A DNA stretch of 64,000 nt, taken from Atlantibacter sp032062175. Its GTDB lineage: Bacteria; Pseudomonadota; Gammaproteobacteria; Enterobacterales; Enterobacteriaceae. Of this stretch, positions 1 through 8,852 are shown in pieces; position 1 is the stretch's first letter, and each line of letters opens with the position of its first letter. The stretch spans positions 124,001-188,000 of the forward strand of contig NZ_DAMBQK010000001.1 of NCBI RefSeq assembly GCF_032062175.1, read 5' to 3'. The position numbers and the translations under genes were made by a program. Below the pieces are notes generated by a model, which did not search any database, was not told the DNA's origin, and was given only the letters and a program-made list of their open reading frames with translations.

Positions 1-322
1 TGTGCTGGGTATCCCGGCCAGCGACGTTGAAGGCGTGGCCACGTTCTATAGCCAGATTTTCCGCCAGCCGGTTGGCCGCCACGTGATTCGCTATTGCGAC
101 AGCGTGGTTTGCCATATCACCGGTTACCAGGGCATTCAGTCGGCGATTGAAAAGCATTTGCAGATCAAGCCGGGCCAGACGACCTTTGATGGCCGTTTCA
201 CCCTGCTGCCGACCTGCTGCCTGGGCAACTGCGACAAAGGGCCGAGCATGATGATCGATGAAGATACGCATGCTTACCTGACGCCGGAGAAAATCCCTGA
301 CCTGCTGGAGCAGTACAAATGA
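1..322 (+). CDS. nuoE: NADH-quinone oxidoreductase subunit E (3' part)
   Basis: The gene enters the window already in frame, and only the last 106 residues are visible, corresponding to about residue 61 onward of the 166-residue E. coli NuoE. NuoE is part of the peripheral NADH-dehydrogenase arm of complex I and carries the [2Fe-2S] cluster N1a. The four ligands are visible: a CX4C pair (YCDSVVC, local residues 32 and 37) and a CX3C pair within LPTCCLGNC. The stop overlaps the nuoF start by 4 nt (ATGA), so the two are translationally coupled. Identity is certain; the true start lies outside the window. Confidence 0.97.
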   Translation, partial: VLGIPASDVEGVATFYSQIFRQPVGRHVIRYCDSVVCHITGYQGIQSAIEKHLQIKPGQTTFDGRFTLLPTCCLGNCDKGPSMMIDEDTHAYLTPEKIPDLLEQYK

Positions 323-1656
323 AAACCGTCATTCGCACTCCAGAAACCCATCCGCTGACCTGGCGTCTGCGCGATGACGAACAGCCAGTATGGCTTGACG
401 AATACCGCAGCAAAAACGGTTATGAGGGCGCGCGTAAGGCCCTGACCGGTTTGTCGCCGGACGAAATCGTCAACCAGGTGAAAGATTCGGGTCTGAAAGG
501 CCGCGGCGGCGCGGGCTTCTCCACCGGTTTGAAGTGGAGCCTGATGCCGAAAGACGAATCCATGAACATCCGTTACCTGCTGTGTAACGCCGATGAAATG
601 GAGCCGGGCACCTATAAAGACCGTCTGCTGATGGAACAGCTGCCGCACCTGCTGGTAGAAGGCATGCTGATTTCCGCGTTCGCGCTGAAAGCCTACCGTG
701 GCTACATTTTCCTGCGTGGCGAATACATCGAAGCAGCGGATCGCCTGCGTCGCGCCATCGCCGAAGCCACCGAAGCGGGCCTGTTGGGTAAAAACATCCT
801 CGGTTCCGGCTTTGATTTCGAACTGTTTGTGCACACCGGTGCGGGCCGTTATATCTGCGGGGAGGAAACCGCGCTGATTAACTCGCTGGAAGGTCGCCGC
901 GCCAACCCGCGTTCCAAGCCACCGTTCCCGGCAAGCTCCGGCGTATGGGGTAAACCGACCTGTGTGAACAACGTCGAAACCCTGTGCAACGTGCCGGCTA
1001 TCCTCGCCAACGGCGTGGAGTGGTATCAGAACATCTCTAAAAGCAAAGATGCTGGCACCAAGCTGATGGGGTTCTCAGGCCGCGTGAAAAACCCGGGCCT
1101 GTGGGAACTGCCGTTCGGCACCACCGCACGTGAAATTCTGGAAGACTACGCGGGCGGCATGCGCGATGGCCTGAAGTTTAAAGCCTGGCAGCCTGGCGGC
1201 GCGGGGACTGATTTCCTGACCGAAGCGCATCTCGATCTGCCGATGGAATTCGAAAGCATTGGTAAAGCGGGTAGCCGTCTCGGCACCGCGCTGGCGATGG
1301 CCGTCGATCACGAAATCGGCATGGTCTCGCTGGTACGCAACCTTGAAGAGTTTTTCGCACGTGAATCCTGCGGATGGTGTACGCCATGCCGTGACGGTTT
1401 GCCGTGGAGCGTGAAAATTCTGCGCGCATTGGAGCGCGGAGAAGGGCAGCCAGGGGATATCGAAACCCTGGAGCAACTGTGCCGCTTCCTGGGCCCAGGC
1501 AAAACCTTCTGCGCCCATGCGCCAGGTGCGGTCGAGCCGCTTCAGAGTGCGATTAAATATTTCCGCGACGAATTCGAAGCCGGGATCAAACAGCCGTTCA
1601 GCAATACCCATTTGATTAATGGGATTCAGCCGAACCTTTTAAAAGCACGCTGGTGA
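319..1656 (+). CDS. nuoF: NADH-quinone oxidoreductase subunit F (NADH/FMN-binding)
   Basis: NuoF, 445 residues, binds NADH and FMN and holds the [4Fe-4S] cluster N3, so it is the electron entry point of complex I. The glycine-rich flavin/NADH-binding segment GRGGAGFSTG lies near residue 60. The N3 ligands are in ESCGWCTPC (first Cys at residue 351, as in E. coli), with the fourth in TFCAHAPG near residue 398. The start overlaps the nuoE stop by 4 nt. It is followed by an unusually long 94-nt gap before nuoG, whereas most other junctions in this operon overlap. Confidence 0.98.
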   Translation: MKTVIRTPETHPLTWRLRDDEQPVWLDEYRSKNGYEGARKALTGLSPDEIVNQVKDSGLKGRGGAGFSTGLKWSLMPKDESMNIRYLLCNADEMEPGTYKDRLLMEQLPHLLVEGMLISAFALKAYRGYIFLRGEYIEAADRLRRAIAEATEAGLLGKNILGSGFDFELFVHTGAGRYICGEETALINSLEGRRANPRSKPPFPASSGVWGKPTCVNNVETLCNVPAILANGVEWYQNISKSKDAGTKLMGFSGRVKNPGLWELPFGTTAREILEDYAGGMRDGLKFKAWQPGGAGTDFLTEAHLDLPMEFESIGKAGSRLGTALAMAVDHEIGMVSLVRNLEEFFARESCGWCTPCRDGLPWSVKILRALERGEGQPGDIETLEQLCRFLGPGKTFCAHAPGAVEPLQSAIKYFRDEFEAGIKQPFSNTHLINGIQPNLLKARW

Positions 1657-1750
1657 TCCTGCCGTCTTTAGAGCAAAAGACGCGACGGTCGTATAAAGAA
1701 TTTTGATTAACGCTCGGCTTTAAGCTGAGATAACTGGAAGCATGCTGACT
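1657..1750 (+). promoter_or_regulatory. nuoF-nuoG intercistronic region with two small hairpins
   Basis: This 94-nt spacer holds two possible RNA hairpins. The first pairs GTCTTT at 1664-1669 with AAAGAC at 1676-1681, and flanking CCG/CGG bases can extend it. The second pairs CTCGGC at 1713-1718 with GCTGAG at 1724-1729. Neither is followed by a U tract, so they do not look like terminators. They may affect mRNA processing or separate translation of nuoF and nuoG. No convincing promoter was seen. Confidence 0.4.
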
Positions 1751-4477
1751 ATGGCTACGATTCATGTAGACGGCAAAGAATACGAGGTCAATGGAGCGGA
1801 CAACCTGCTGGAAGCTTGTCTCTCTATGGGTCTCGATATTCCTTATTTTTGCTGGCATCCAGCGCTGGGGAGCGTTGGAGCTTGCCGCCAGTGTGCGGTG
1901 AAGCAATATCAAAACGCGGAAGATACCCGCGGTCGCCTGGTGATGTCCTGTATGACACCGGCAACCGATGGCACTTTTATTTCTATCGATGACGAAGAAG
2001 CGAAGCAGTTCCGCGAAAGCGTTGTGGAATGGTTAATGACTAACCACCCGCACGACTGTCCGGTCTGTGAAGAGGGCGGCAACTGCCACCTTCAGGATAT
2101 GACGGTAATGACCGGTCATAGCTTCCGCCGCTATCGTTTTACCAAACGTACCCACCGCAATCAGGATCTCGGTCCGTTTATCTCCCATGAGATGAACCGC
2201 TGTATCGCCTGCTACCGCTGTGTGCGTTACTACAAAGACTATGCCGACGGCGAAGATCTGGGCGTCTATGGCGCGCATGACAACGTCTACTTCGGTCGCC
2301 CGGAAGACGGCACGCTGGAAAGCGAGTTCTCCGGCAACCTGGTGGAGATCTGTCCGACCGGCGTGTTCACCGATAAAACCCACTCTGAACGCTATAACCG
2401 TAAATGGGATATGCAGTTCGCGCCGAGCATCTGCCAGCAGTGCTCGCTGGGTTGTAACACCAGCCCGGGTGAACGCTATGGCGAACTGCGCCGTATCGAA
2501 AACCGTTACAACGGCACCGTAAACCACTACTTCCTGTGCGACCGTGGCCGTTTCGGCTATGGCTACGTCAACCTGAAAGACCGTCCGCGCCAGCCGCTTC
2601 AGCGCCGTGGCGATGACTGGATCACCCTCAACGCCGAACAGGCGATGCAAGGGGCCGCGGATATTCTGCGCCAGTCGAAGAAAGTGATCGGTATCGGTTC
2701 CCCGCGCGCCAGCGTGGAGAGCAACTTCGCGCTGCGCGAACTGGTGGGAGCGGAAAACTTCTATACCGGCATCGCAGCGGGCGAACAACAGCGCCTGCAA
2801 CTGATGCTGGACGTACTGCGTAACAGCGGCGTCCACACCCCGGCGCTGCGTGAAATCGAATCTTACGACGCGGTATTAATCCTGGGCGAAGACCTGACTC
2901 AGACCGGCGCACGCGCTGCGCTGGCGGTGCGTCAGGCGGTGAAAGGTAAAGCACGCGAAATGGCGGCGGCGCAGAAAGTGGCCGACTGGCAGATTGCCGC
3001 GATCCTCAACATCGGCCAGCGCGCTAAACACCCGCTGTTCGTGACTAACGTCGATAACACCCGTCTGGATGATATCGCCGCGTGGACCTACCGCGCGCCG
3101 GTTGAAGATCAGGCGCGTTTAGGTTTCGCCATCGCCCACGGCCTGGATAACAGCGCCCCGGCGGTTGACGGTATCGATCGCGATTTGCAAAACAAGATCG
3201 ACGTGATCGTACAGGCGCTGGCCGGTGCGAAAAAACCGTTAATCATCTCCGGTACTAACGCCGGCAGTGCTGATGTGATCCACGCAGCGGCTAACGTGGC
3301 GAAAGCCCTGAAAGGCCGTGGCGCGGATGTCGGCATCACCATGATCGCCCGTGCGGTGAACAGCGTGGGCCTCGGCATGATTGGCGGCGGTTCGCTTGAC
3401 GACGCGCTGACCGAGCTGGAAACGGGTGCTGCCGATGCGGTTGTGGTACTGGAAAACGATCTGCACCGCCACGCTTCTGCCGCACGCGTTGACGCCGCGC
3501 TCAGCAAAGCGCCGCTGGTGATGGTTATCGACCATCAGCGCACCGCGATCATGGACAAAGCCCATCTGGTCCTGTCCACCGCGAGCTTCGCCGAGAGCGA
3601 CGGTACGGTTATCAATAACGAAGGCCGCGCACAGCGTTTCTTCCAGGTCTACGAACCGTCTTATTACGACAGCAGCATCACCATGCTGGAAAGCTGGCGC
3701 TGGCTACACTCGTTGCACAGCACCGTGAAGAGCCGTGAAGTGGACTGGACGCAGCTTGACCATGTCATCGACGCGGTGGTTGAACAGTTGCCGCAACTCG
3801 CGGGCATTAAAAATGCCGCGCCGGATGCCTCTTTCCGCATTCGCGGTCAGAAACTGGCCCGTGAACCGCACCGCTACAGTGGCCGTACTGCGATGCGCGC
3901 CAACATCAGCGTGCACGAACCGCGCCAGCCGCAGGATAAAGACACCATGTTCGCCTTCTCGATGGAAGGGAACAACCATCCGGACGCGCCGCGTTCTCAG
4001 GTGCCGTTTGCCTGGGCTCCGGGCTGGAACTCCCCGCAGGCCTGGAACAAATTCCAGGACGAAGTGGGGGGGAAACTGCGTCACGGCGATCCGGGCGTGC
4101 GTCTGATTGAAGCGTCGGAAACCGGTCTGGATTACTTCCGCGACGTACCGGCAGGCTTCACTGCGCAAGACGGGGAATGGCGTATCGCGCCGTATTACCA
4201 CCTGTTCGGCAGCGATGAAATGTCCCAGCGTTCGCCGGTGTTCCAGCAACGTATGCCGCAGCCGTACATCAAGCTCAACCCGGCAGATGCCGCGAAGCTT
4301 GGCGTTAACGCGGGCGCGAAGGTTTCCTTCAATTACGACGGCCAAACCGTGACCTTACCGCTGGTTATCTCCGAAGGGCTGACGGCAGGGCAGGTCGGCT
4401 TACCGATGGGCATGCCGGGTATCGCGCCAGTACTGGCCGGTGCGCGTCTTGAGGATCTGCAGGAGGCTCAACAATGA
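1751..4477 (+). CDS. nuoG: NADH-quinone oxidoreductase subunit G
   Basis: NuoG is the largest peripheral-arm subunit, carrying several iron-sulfur clusters between NuoF and NuoI. The N-terminus is a ferredoxin-like [2Fe-2S] domain (PYFCWHP then GACRQC). It is followed by a Cys-rich [4Fe-4S] segment (HDCPVCEEGGNCHLQD, then RCIACYRCVRYY) and a long molybdopterin-oxidoreductase-like domain. An in-frame ATG at 1742 exists, but GGAAG at 1736-1740 leaves only one base before it. The ATG at 1751 has a 10-base spacing and gives 908 residues, the E. coli length, so 1751 is chosen. The stop overlaps nuoH by 4 nt. Confidence 0.97.
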   Translation: MATIHVDGKEYEVNGADNLLEACLSMGLDIPYFCWHPALGSVGACRQCAVKQYQNAEDTRGRLVMSCMTPATDGTFISIDDEEAKQFRESVVEWLMTNHPHDCPVCEEGGNCHLQDMTVMTGHSFRRYRFTKRTHRNQDLGPFISHEMNRCIACYRCVRYYKDYADGEDLGVYGAHDNVYFGRPEDGTLESEFSGNLVEICPTGVFTDKTHSERYNRKWDMQFAPSICQQCSLGCNTSPGERYGELRRIENRYNGTVNHYFLCDRGRFGYGYVNLKDRPRQPLQRRGDDWITLNAEQAMQGAADILRQSKKVIGIGSPRASVESNFALRELVGAENFYTGIAAGEQQRLQLMLDVLRNSGVHTPALREIESYDAVLILGEDLTQTGARAALAVRQAVKGKAREMAAAQKVADWQIAAILNIGQRAKHPLFVTNVDNTRLDDIAAWTYRAPVEDQARLGFAIAHGLDNSAPAVDGIDRDLQNKIDVIVQALAGAKKPLIISGTNAGSADVIHAAANVAKALKGRGADVGITMIARAVNSVGLGMIGGGSLDDALTELETGAADAVVVLENDLHRHASAARVDAALSKAPLVMVIDHQRTAIMDKAHLVLSTASFAESDGTVINNEGRAQRFFQVYEPSYYDSSITMLESWRWLHSLHSTVKSREVDWTQLDHVIDAVVEQLPQLAGIKNAAPDASFRIRGQKLAREPHRYSGRTAMRANISVHEPRQPQDKDTMFAFSMEGNNHPDAPRSQVPFAWAPGWNSPQAWNKFQDEVGGKLRHGDPGVRLIEASETGLDYFRDVPAGFTAQDGEWRIAPYYHLFGSDEMSQRSPVFQQRMPQPYIKLNPADAAKLGVNAGAKVSFNYDGQTVTLPLVISEGLTAGQVGLPMGMPGIAPVLAGARLEDLQEAQQ

Positions 4478-5451
4478 GTTGGTTAACACCGGATGTTATT
4501 GAGATTCTGCTGACCATCCTCAAAGCGGTTGCCATTCTGCTGGTGGTCGTAACCTGCGGGGCGTTCATGAGCTTCGGCGAACGCCGCCTTCTGGGCCTGT
4601 TCCAGAACCGCTATGGACCGAACCGCGTAGGCTGGGGCGGTTCGCTCCAGCTGGTTGCGGACATGATCAAGATGTTCTTTAAAGAAGACTGGGTCCCGCG
4701 CTTTACCGACCGCGTCATCTTTACGCTGGCACCAATGATAGCCTTTACCTCGCTGCTGCTGGCTTTTGCGATTGTGCCGGTCAGCCCGAGCTGGGTGGTT
4801 GCCGATCTGAACATCGGGATCCTGTTCTTCCTGATGATGGCGGGCCTCGCGGTATACGCGGTGCTGTTCGCCGGCTGGTCGAGCAACAACAAATACTCCC
4901 TGCTGGGGGCGATGCGTGCGTCTGCGCAAACCCTGAGCTATGAAGTGTTTTTAGGCCTTTCCCTGATGGGCGTGGTGGCACAGGCCGGTTCATTCAACAT
5001 GACCGACATCGTCAACAACCAGGCGGACATCTGGAACGTCATTCCGCAGTTCTTTGGTTTTGTGACCTTTGCGATTGCCGGCGTGGCGGTGTGCCACCGC
5101 CACCCGTTTGACCAACCGGAAGCCGAGCAGGAACTGGCGGATGGTTACCATATCGAATATTCCGGTATGAAATTCGGTCTGTTCTTTGTGGGTGAATACA
5201 TCGGTATCGTTACCGTGTCGGCGCTGATGGTTACGCTGTTCTTCGGTGGCTGGCATGGCCCATGGTTGCCTCCTTTCATCTGGTTCGCGCTGAAAACCGC
5301 GTTCTTCATGATGATGTTTATTTTGATTCGCGCCTCATTACCGCGTCCGCGTTATGACCAGGTAATGTCCTTCGGCTGGAAAGTGTGCCTGCCGTTGACG
5401 CTTATCAACTTGTTGGCAACGGCGGCTGTCATTTTGTGGCAGGCGCAATAA
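4474..5451 (+). CDS. nuoH: NADH-quinone oxidoreductase subunit H
   Basis: NuoH, 325 residues, is the inner-membrane subunit that forms much of the quinone-binding chamber at the junction of the peripheral and membrane arms. The protein is strongly hydrophobic with about eight membrane segments. It contains the conserved loop GERRLLGLFQNRYGPNR near residue 35 and the acidic loop HPFDQPEAEQELADGYHIEY near residue 210, both typical of the family. It starts inside the nuoG stop (ATGA). A 14-nt gap with AAGGGG separates it from nuoI. Confidence 0.98.
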   Translation: MSWLTPDVIEILLTILKAVAILLVVVTCGAFMSFGERRLLGLFQNRYGPNRVGWGGSLQLVADMIKMFFKEDWVPRFTDRVIFTLAPMIAFTSLLLAFAIVPVSPSWVVADLNIGILFFLMMAGLAVYAVLFAGWSSNNKYSLLGAMRASAQTLSYEVFLGLSLMGVVAQAGSFNMTDIVNNQADIWNVIPQFFGFVTFAIAGVAVCHRHPFDQPEAEQELADGYHIEYSGMKFGLFFVGEYIGIVTVSALMVTLFFGGWHGPWLPPFIWFALKTAFFMMMFILIRASLPRPRYDQVMSFGWKVCLPLTLINLLATAAVILWQAQ

Positions 5452-5465
5452 GGGGTGAAAAAACC

Positions 5466-6008
5466 ATGACATTGAAAGACATAGTGGTGGGTTTCGGCAC
5501 CCAGGTCCGTAGTATCTGGATGATTGGCTTGCACGCCTTTGCCAAACGCGAAACCCGCATGTATCCGGAAGAGCCGGTTTATCTGCCGCCGCGCTACCGT
5601 GGCCGTATCGTACTGACGCGCGACCCGGACGGTTCCGAGCGCTGCGTTGCCTGTAACCTGTGTGCGGTAGCCTGCCCGGTAGGCTGTATCTCGCTGCAAA
5701 AAGCAGAAACCGTGGATGGCCGCTGGTATCCGGAATTTTTCCGCATCAACTTCTCACGCTGCATTTTCTGCGGCATGTGTGAAGAGGCCTGCCCAACCAC
5801 CGCAATCCAACTGACGCCGGATTTCGAAATGGGCGAGTTTAAACGTCAGGATCTGGTGTACGAGAAAGAGGATCTGCTGATTTCCGGTCCGGGCAAATAC
5901 CCGGAATATAACTTCTACCGGATGGCAGGAATGGCAATCGACGGAAAAGACAAAGGCGAAGCAGAGAACGAAGCCAAGCCTATCGACGTCAAGAGCCTGT
6001 TACCGTAA
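5466..6008 (+). CDS. nuoI: NADH-quinone oxidoreductase subunit I
   Basis: NuoI is an 8Fe ferredoxin-type subunit carrying the tandem [4Fe-4S] clusters N6a and N6b that pass electrons toward N2 and quinone. Two CXXCXXCXXXCP motifs are visible (CVACNLCAVACP and CIFCGMCEEACP). The open frame extends upstream into nuoH, but the ATG at 5466 follows an AAGGGG ribosome site, begins MTLKDIVVGFG and gives 180 residues, the E. coli length. Confidence 0.98.
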   Translation: MTLKDIVVGFGTQVRSIWMIGLHAFAKRETRMYPEEPVYLPPRYRGRIVLTRDPDGSERCVACNLCAVACPVGCISLQKAETVDGRWYPEFFRINFSRCIFCGMCEEACPTTAIQLTPDFEMGEFKRQDLVYEKEDLLISGPGKYPEYNFYRMAGMAIDGKDKGEAENEAKPIDVKSLLP

Positions 6009-6019
6009 GGAGAGTGGCA

Positions 6020-6574
6020 ATGGAATTCGCGTTTTACATATGTGCCCTTGTGGCAATACTCGCCACCTTACGGGTTATCACGCACACCAATCCGGTACAC
6101 GCGCTGCTGTATCTGATCATTTCGCTGCTGGCGATTTCGGGCGTGTTTTTTTCGCTGGGCGCTTACTTTGCCGGTGCGCTGGAAATCATCGTTTACGCGG
6201 GCGCCATCATGGTGCTGTTCGTGTTCGTGGTGATGATGCTCAACCTTGGCGGCTCCGAGATCGAACAGGAACGCCAGTGGCTGAAACCGCAGGTGTGGAT
6301 TGGTCCGGGCCTGCTGTCCGCCGTACTGCTGGCGGTGCTGGTTTACGCCATCACGAGCGTTAACGATCAGGGTATCGACGGTACGCCGGTGTTTGCCAAA
6401 GCAGTGGGGATTACGCTGTTTGGTCCTTACGTTCTGGCGGTTGAGCTGGCCTCTATGCTGCTGTTGGCGGGCCTGGTTGTCGCCTTCCACGTTGGGCGCG
6501 AAGATCGTCCTGGCGAAGTGCTGAGCAACCGTCCTGAAGACCGGGCGAAAAGAAAATCGGAGGAGCACGCATGA
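6020..6574 (+). CDS. nuoJ: NADH-quinone oxidoreductase subunit J
   Basis: NuoJ, 184 residues, is a hydrophobic membrane-arm subunit (ND6 homologue) with about five membrane segments. Its third helix, around YAGAIMVLFVFVVMML, contains the region linked to pi-bulge coupling in this family. An in-frame GTG at 6014 would add two residues, but ATG at 6020 is placed well after AAGGAGAG and matches the E. coli N-terminus MEFAFYI. The C-terminal tail is charged and soluble. The stop overlaps nuoK by 4 nt. Confidence 0.97.
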   Translation: MEFAFYICALVAILATLRVITHTNPVHALLYLIISLLAISGVFFSLGAYFAGALEIIVYAGAIMVLFVFVVMMLNLGGSEIEQERQWLKPQVWIGPGLLSAVLLAVLVYAITSVNDQGIDGTPVFAKAVGITLFGPYVLAVELASMLLLAGLVVAFHVGREDRPGEVLSNRPEDRAKRKSEEHA

Positions 6575-6873
6575 TCCCCTTACAACACGGGCTGATCCTC
6601 GCGGCCATATTGTTTGTGCTTGGGCTGACGGGCCTGGTCATCCGTCGCAATCTGCTGTTTATGCTGATTGGACTGGAAATCATGATCAATGCTGCTGCGC
6701 TGGCGTTTGTCGTCGCGGGAAGCTATTGGGGGCAGACGGACGGGCAGGTGATGTACATCCTGGCTATCAGCCTGGCTGCCGCAGAAGCCAGTATTGGCCT
6801 GGCGCTGTTGCTACAGCTCCATCGTCGCCGCCAGAATCTGAATATCGATTCAGTAAGTGAGATGCGTGGATGA
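6571..6873 (+). CDS. nuoK: NADH-quinone oxidoreductase subunit K
   Basis: NuoK, 100 residues, is a three-helix membrane-arm subunit (ND4L homologue). The two conserved membrane glutamates of the family are visible, in MLIGLEIMINAA near residue 36 and in AISLAAAEASIGLAL near residue 72; they belong to the antiporter-like proton path. It is coupled to both neighbours by 4-nt overlaps (nuoJ upstream, nuoL downstream). Confidence 0.98.
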   Translation: MIPLQHGLILAAILFVLGLTGLVIRRNLLFMLIGLEIMINAAALAFVVAGSYWGQTDGQVMYILAISLAAAEASIGLALLLQLHRRRQNLNIDSVSEMRG

Positions 6874-8711
6874 ACCTCCTTTGGTTAACCATTTTTCTGC
6901 CATTGATTGGCTATGTACTGCTGGCGTTCTCGCGCGGACGCTGGTCTGAGAATTTATCTGCCACCATCGGCATGGGCTCTGTGGGCCTGGCCGCGCTGGT
7001 CACGGCGTATGCAGGTATCGATTTCCTGAACAGCGGCCGCGAGCCGTTCGTTCAGCCGCTCTGGACCTGGATGGCGGTCGGTGATTTCAACATCGGCTTT
7101 AATCTGGTGCTGGACGGGCTGTCACTGACCATGCTGTCTGTGGTGACCGGCGTCGGTTTCCTGATCCACATGTTCGCGTCGTGGTACATGCGCGGTGAAG
7201 AGGGCTATTCGCGCTTCTTTGCGTACACCAATCTGTTTATCGCCAGCATGGTTATTTTGGTGCTGGCCGATAACCTGCTGTTGATGTACCTCGGCTGGGA
7301 AGGCGTGGGCCTGTGCTCCTACCTGCTGATCGGCTTCTACTACACCGATCCGAAAAACGGCGCGGCGGCGATGAAAGCCTTCGTGGTAACCCGTGTCGGT
7401 GACGTATTCCTCGCGTTTGCGCTGTTCATCCTCTACAACGAGCTGGGCACCCTGAACTTCCGCGAGATGGTAGAGCTGGCTCCGCAGCACTTCGCTGACG
7501 GCAACACCATGATCCAGTGGGCGACGCTAATGCTACTGGGCGGCGCGGTGGGTAAATCGGCGCAGCTGCCGTTGCAGACCTGGCTTGCGGACGCGATGGC
7601 TGGCCCGACGCCGGTCTCCGCGCTGATCCACGCCGCGACCATGGTAACCGCAGGCGTCTACCTGATCGCCCGTACTCATGGCCTGTTCCTGCTGACCCCG
7701 GAAGTGCTGCATCTGGTGGGTATCGTGGGTGCGGTAACCCTGGTGCTGGCTGGTTTTGCAGCGCTGGTGCAGACCGACATCAAACGCGTACTCGCTTACT
7801 CTACCATGAGCCAGATTGGCTACATGTTCCTGGCGCTGGGCGTACAGGCGTGGGATGCGGCGATTTTCCACCTGATGACGCACGCGTTCTTCAAAGCGTT
7901 GCTTTTCCTGTCATCCGGTTCGGTGATCCTGGCCTGCCACCACGAACAGAACATCTTCAAAATGGGGGGGCTGCGTAAGTCGATACCGCTGGTTTATGCC
8001 TGCTTCCTGGTAGGCGGCGCGGCGCTGGCGGCTCTGCCGATGATTACCGCAGGCTTCTTCAGTAAGGACGAAATTCTGGCGGGTGCCATGGCTAACGGTC
8101 ATATCAATCTGATGATCGCCGGTCTGGCGGGGGCGTTTATGACCTCGCTGTATACCTTCCGTATGATTTTCATCGTGTTCCACGGCAAAGAGCAAATTCA
8201 CGCTCACGCAGGGAAGGGGATTACCCATCATCTGCCGCTGATCGTACTGCTGGTTCTGTCGACCTTCATCGGTGCGCTGATTGTGCCGCCGCTACAGGGC
8301 GTACTGCCGGATACCACCGAGCTTGAACATGGCCGCATGCTGACCCTGGAAATTGCTTCCGGCGTGGTCGCTATTGCGGGCATCGTGATTGCCGCGTGGC
8401 TGTGGCTGGGCAAACGCACGCTGGTGACGTCCATCGCCAACAGCGCGCCAGGCCGTCTGCTGGGTACCTGGTGGTATAACGCCTGGGGCTTTGACTGGCT
8501 GTACGACATGATCTTCGTAAAACCGTTCCTCGGTATCGCCTGGCTGATTAAGCGCGATCCGCTGAACGCGTTGATGAACACGCCGGCGGTGCTGTCGCGC
8601 TTTGCAGGTAAAGGCCTGCTGTTTAGCGAGAACGGTTACCTGCGCTGGTATGTAGCGTCAATGAGCATTGGTGCGGTCGTGGTTCTCGGCCTGCTGATGG
8701 TGTTGCGTTGA
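6870..8711 (+). CDS. nuoL: NADH-quinone oxidoreductase subunit L
   Basis: NuoL, 613 residues, is the distal antiporter-like proton-pumping subunit with the long lateral helix at its C-terminus. The Proton_antipo_M core contains LGWEGVGLCSYLLIGF (key Glu near residue 144) and the GGAVGKSAQLPLQTWLADAM segment with its conserved lysine. It starts within nuoK. It is followed by a 141-nt gap, the longest in the operon, before nuoM. Confidence 0.98.
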   Translation: MNLLWLTIFLPLIGYVLLAFSRGRWSENLSATIGMGSVGLAALVTAYAGIDFLNSGREPFVQPLWTWMAVGDFNIGFNLVLDGLSLTMLSVVTGVGFLIHMFASWYMRGEEGYSRFFAYTNLFIASMVILVLADNLLLMYLGWEGVGLCSYLLIGFYYTDPKNGAAAMKAFVVTRVGDVFLAFALFILYNELGTLNFREMVELAPQHFADGNTMIQWATLMLLGGAVGKSAQLPLQTWLADAMAGPTPVSALIHAATMVTAGVYLIARTHGLFLLTPEVLHLVGIVGAVTLVLAGFAALVQTDIKRVLAYSTMSQIGYMFLALGVQAWDAAIFHLMTHAFFKALLFLSSGSVILACHHEQNIFKMGGLRKSIPLVYACFLVGGAALAALPMITAGFFSKDEILAGAMANGHINLMIAGLAGAFMTSLYTFRMIFIVFHGKEQIHAHAGKGITHHLPLIVLLVLSTFIGALIVPPLQGVLPDTTELEHGRMLTLEIASGVVAIAGIVIAAWLWLGKRTLVTSIANSAPGRLLGTWWYNAWGFDWLYDMIFVKPFLGIAWLIKRDPLNALMNTPAVLSRFAGKGLLFSENGYLRWYVASMSIGAVVVLGLLMVLR

Positions 8712-8732
8712 GTTTGTTGGCTGTGTGAATAT

Positions 8733-8751
8733 GCCCGGCGTCATGCCGGGC
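8733..8751 (+). repeat. GC-rich palindrome in the nuoL-nuoM gap
   Basis: GCCCGGC at 8733-8739 and GCCGGGC at 8745-8751 form a 7-bp stem with a 5-nt loop (GTCAT). The spacer 8712-8852 has no other clear element except a ribosome-site-like AAGGGA near 8836. The stem resembles the core of REP-type palindromes but lacks the full consensus. There is no U tract, so it is more likely an mRNA-stabilising or processing element than a terminator. A nearly identical inverted sequence occurs at 26560-26580. Confidence 0.5.
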
Positions 8752-8852
8752 CTGTGAACTAAGAATAAATTAAGATTACTTTCCTGAAGTACAGGCTTTA
8801 TCGGCAGGTCAGATAGCCTGAGCAGGAGTAAAAATAAGGGACATACTTAGCT

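Noticed and set aside
1742..1750. Upstream ATG of nuoG at 1742
   Set aside because: The ribosome site GGAAG ends one base before it, leaving no room for initiation; the ATG at 1751 has good spacing and the family length.
8733..8751. Complete REP/BIME element
   Set aside because: Only a 7-bp GC palindrome is present; the longer consensus with its characteristic loop and flanks is missing here and at 26560-26580.
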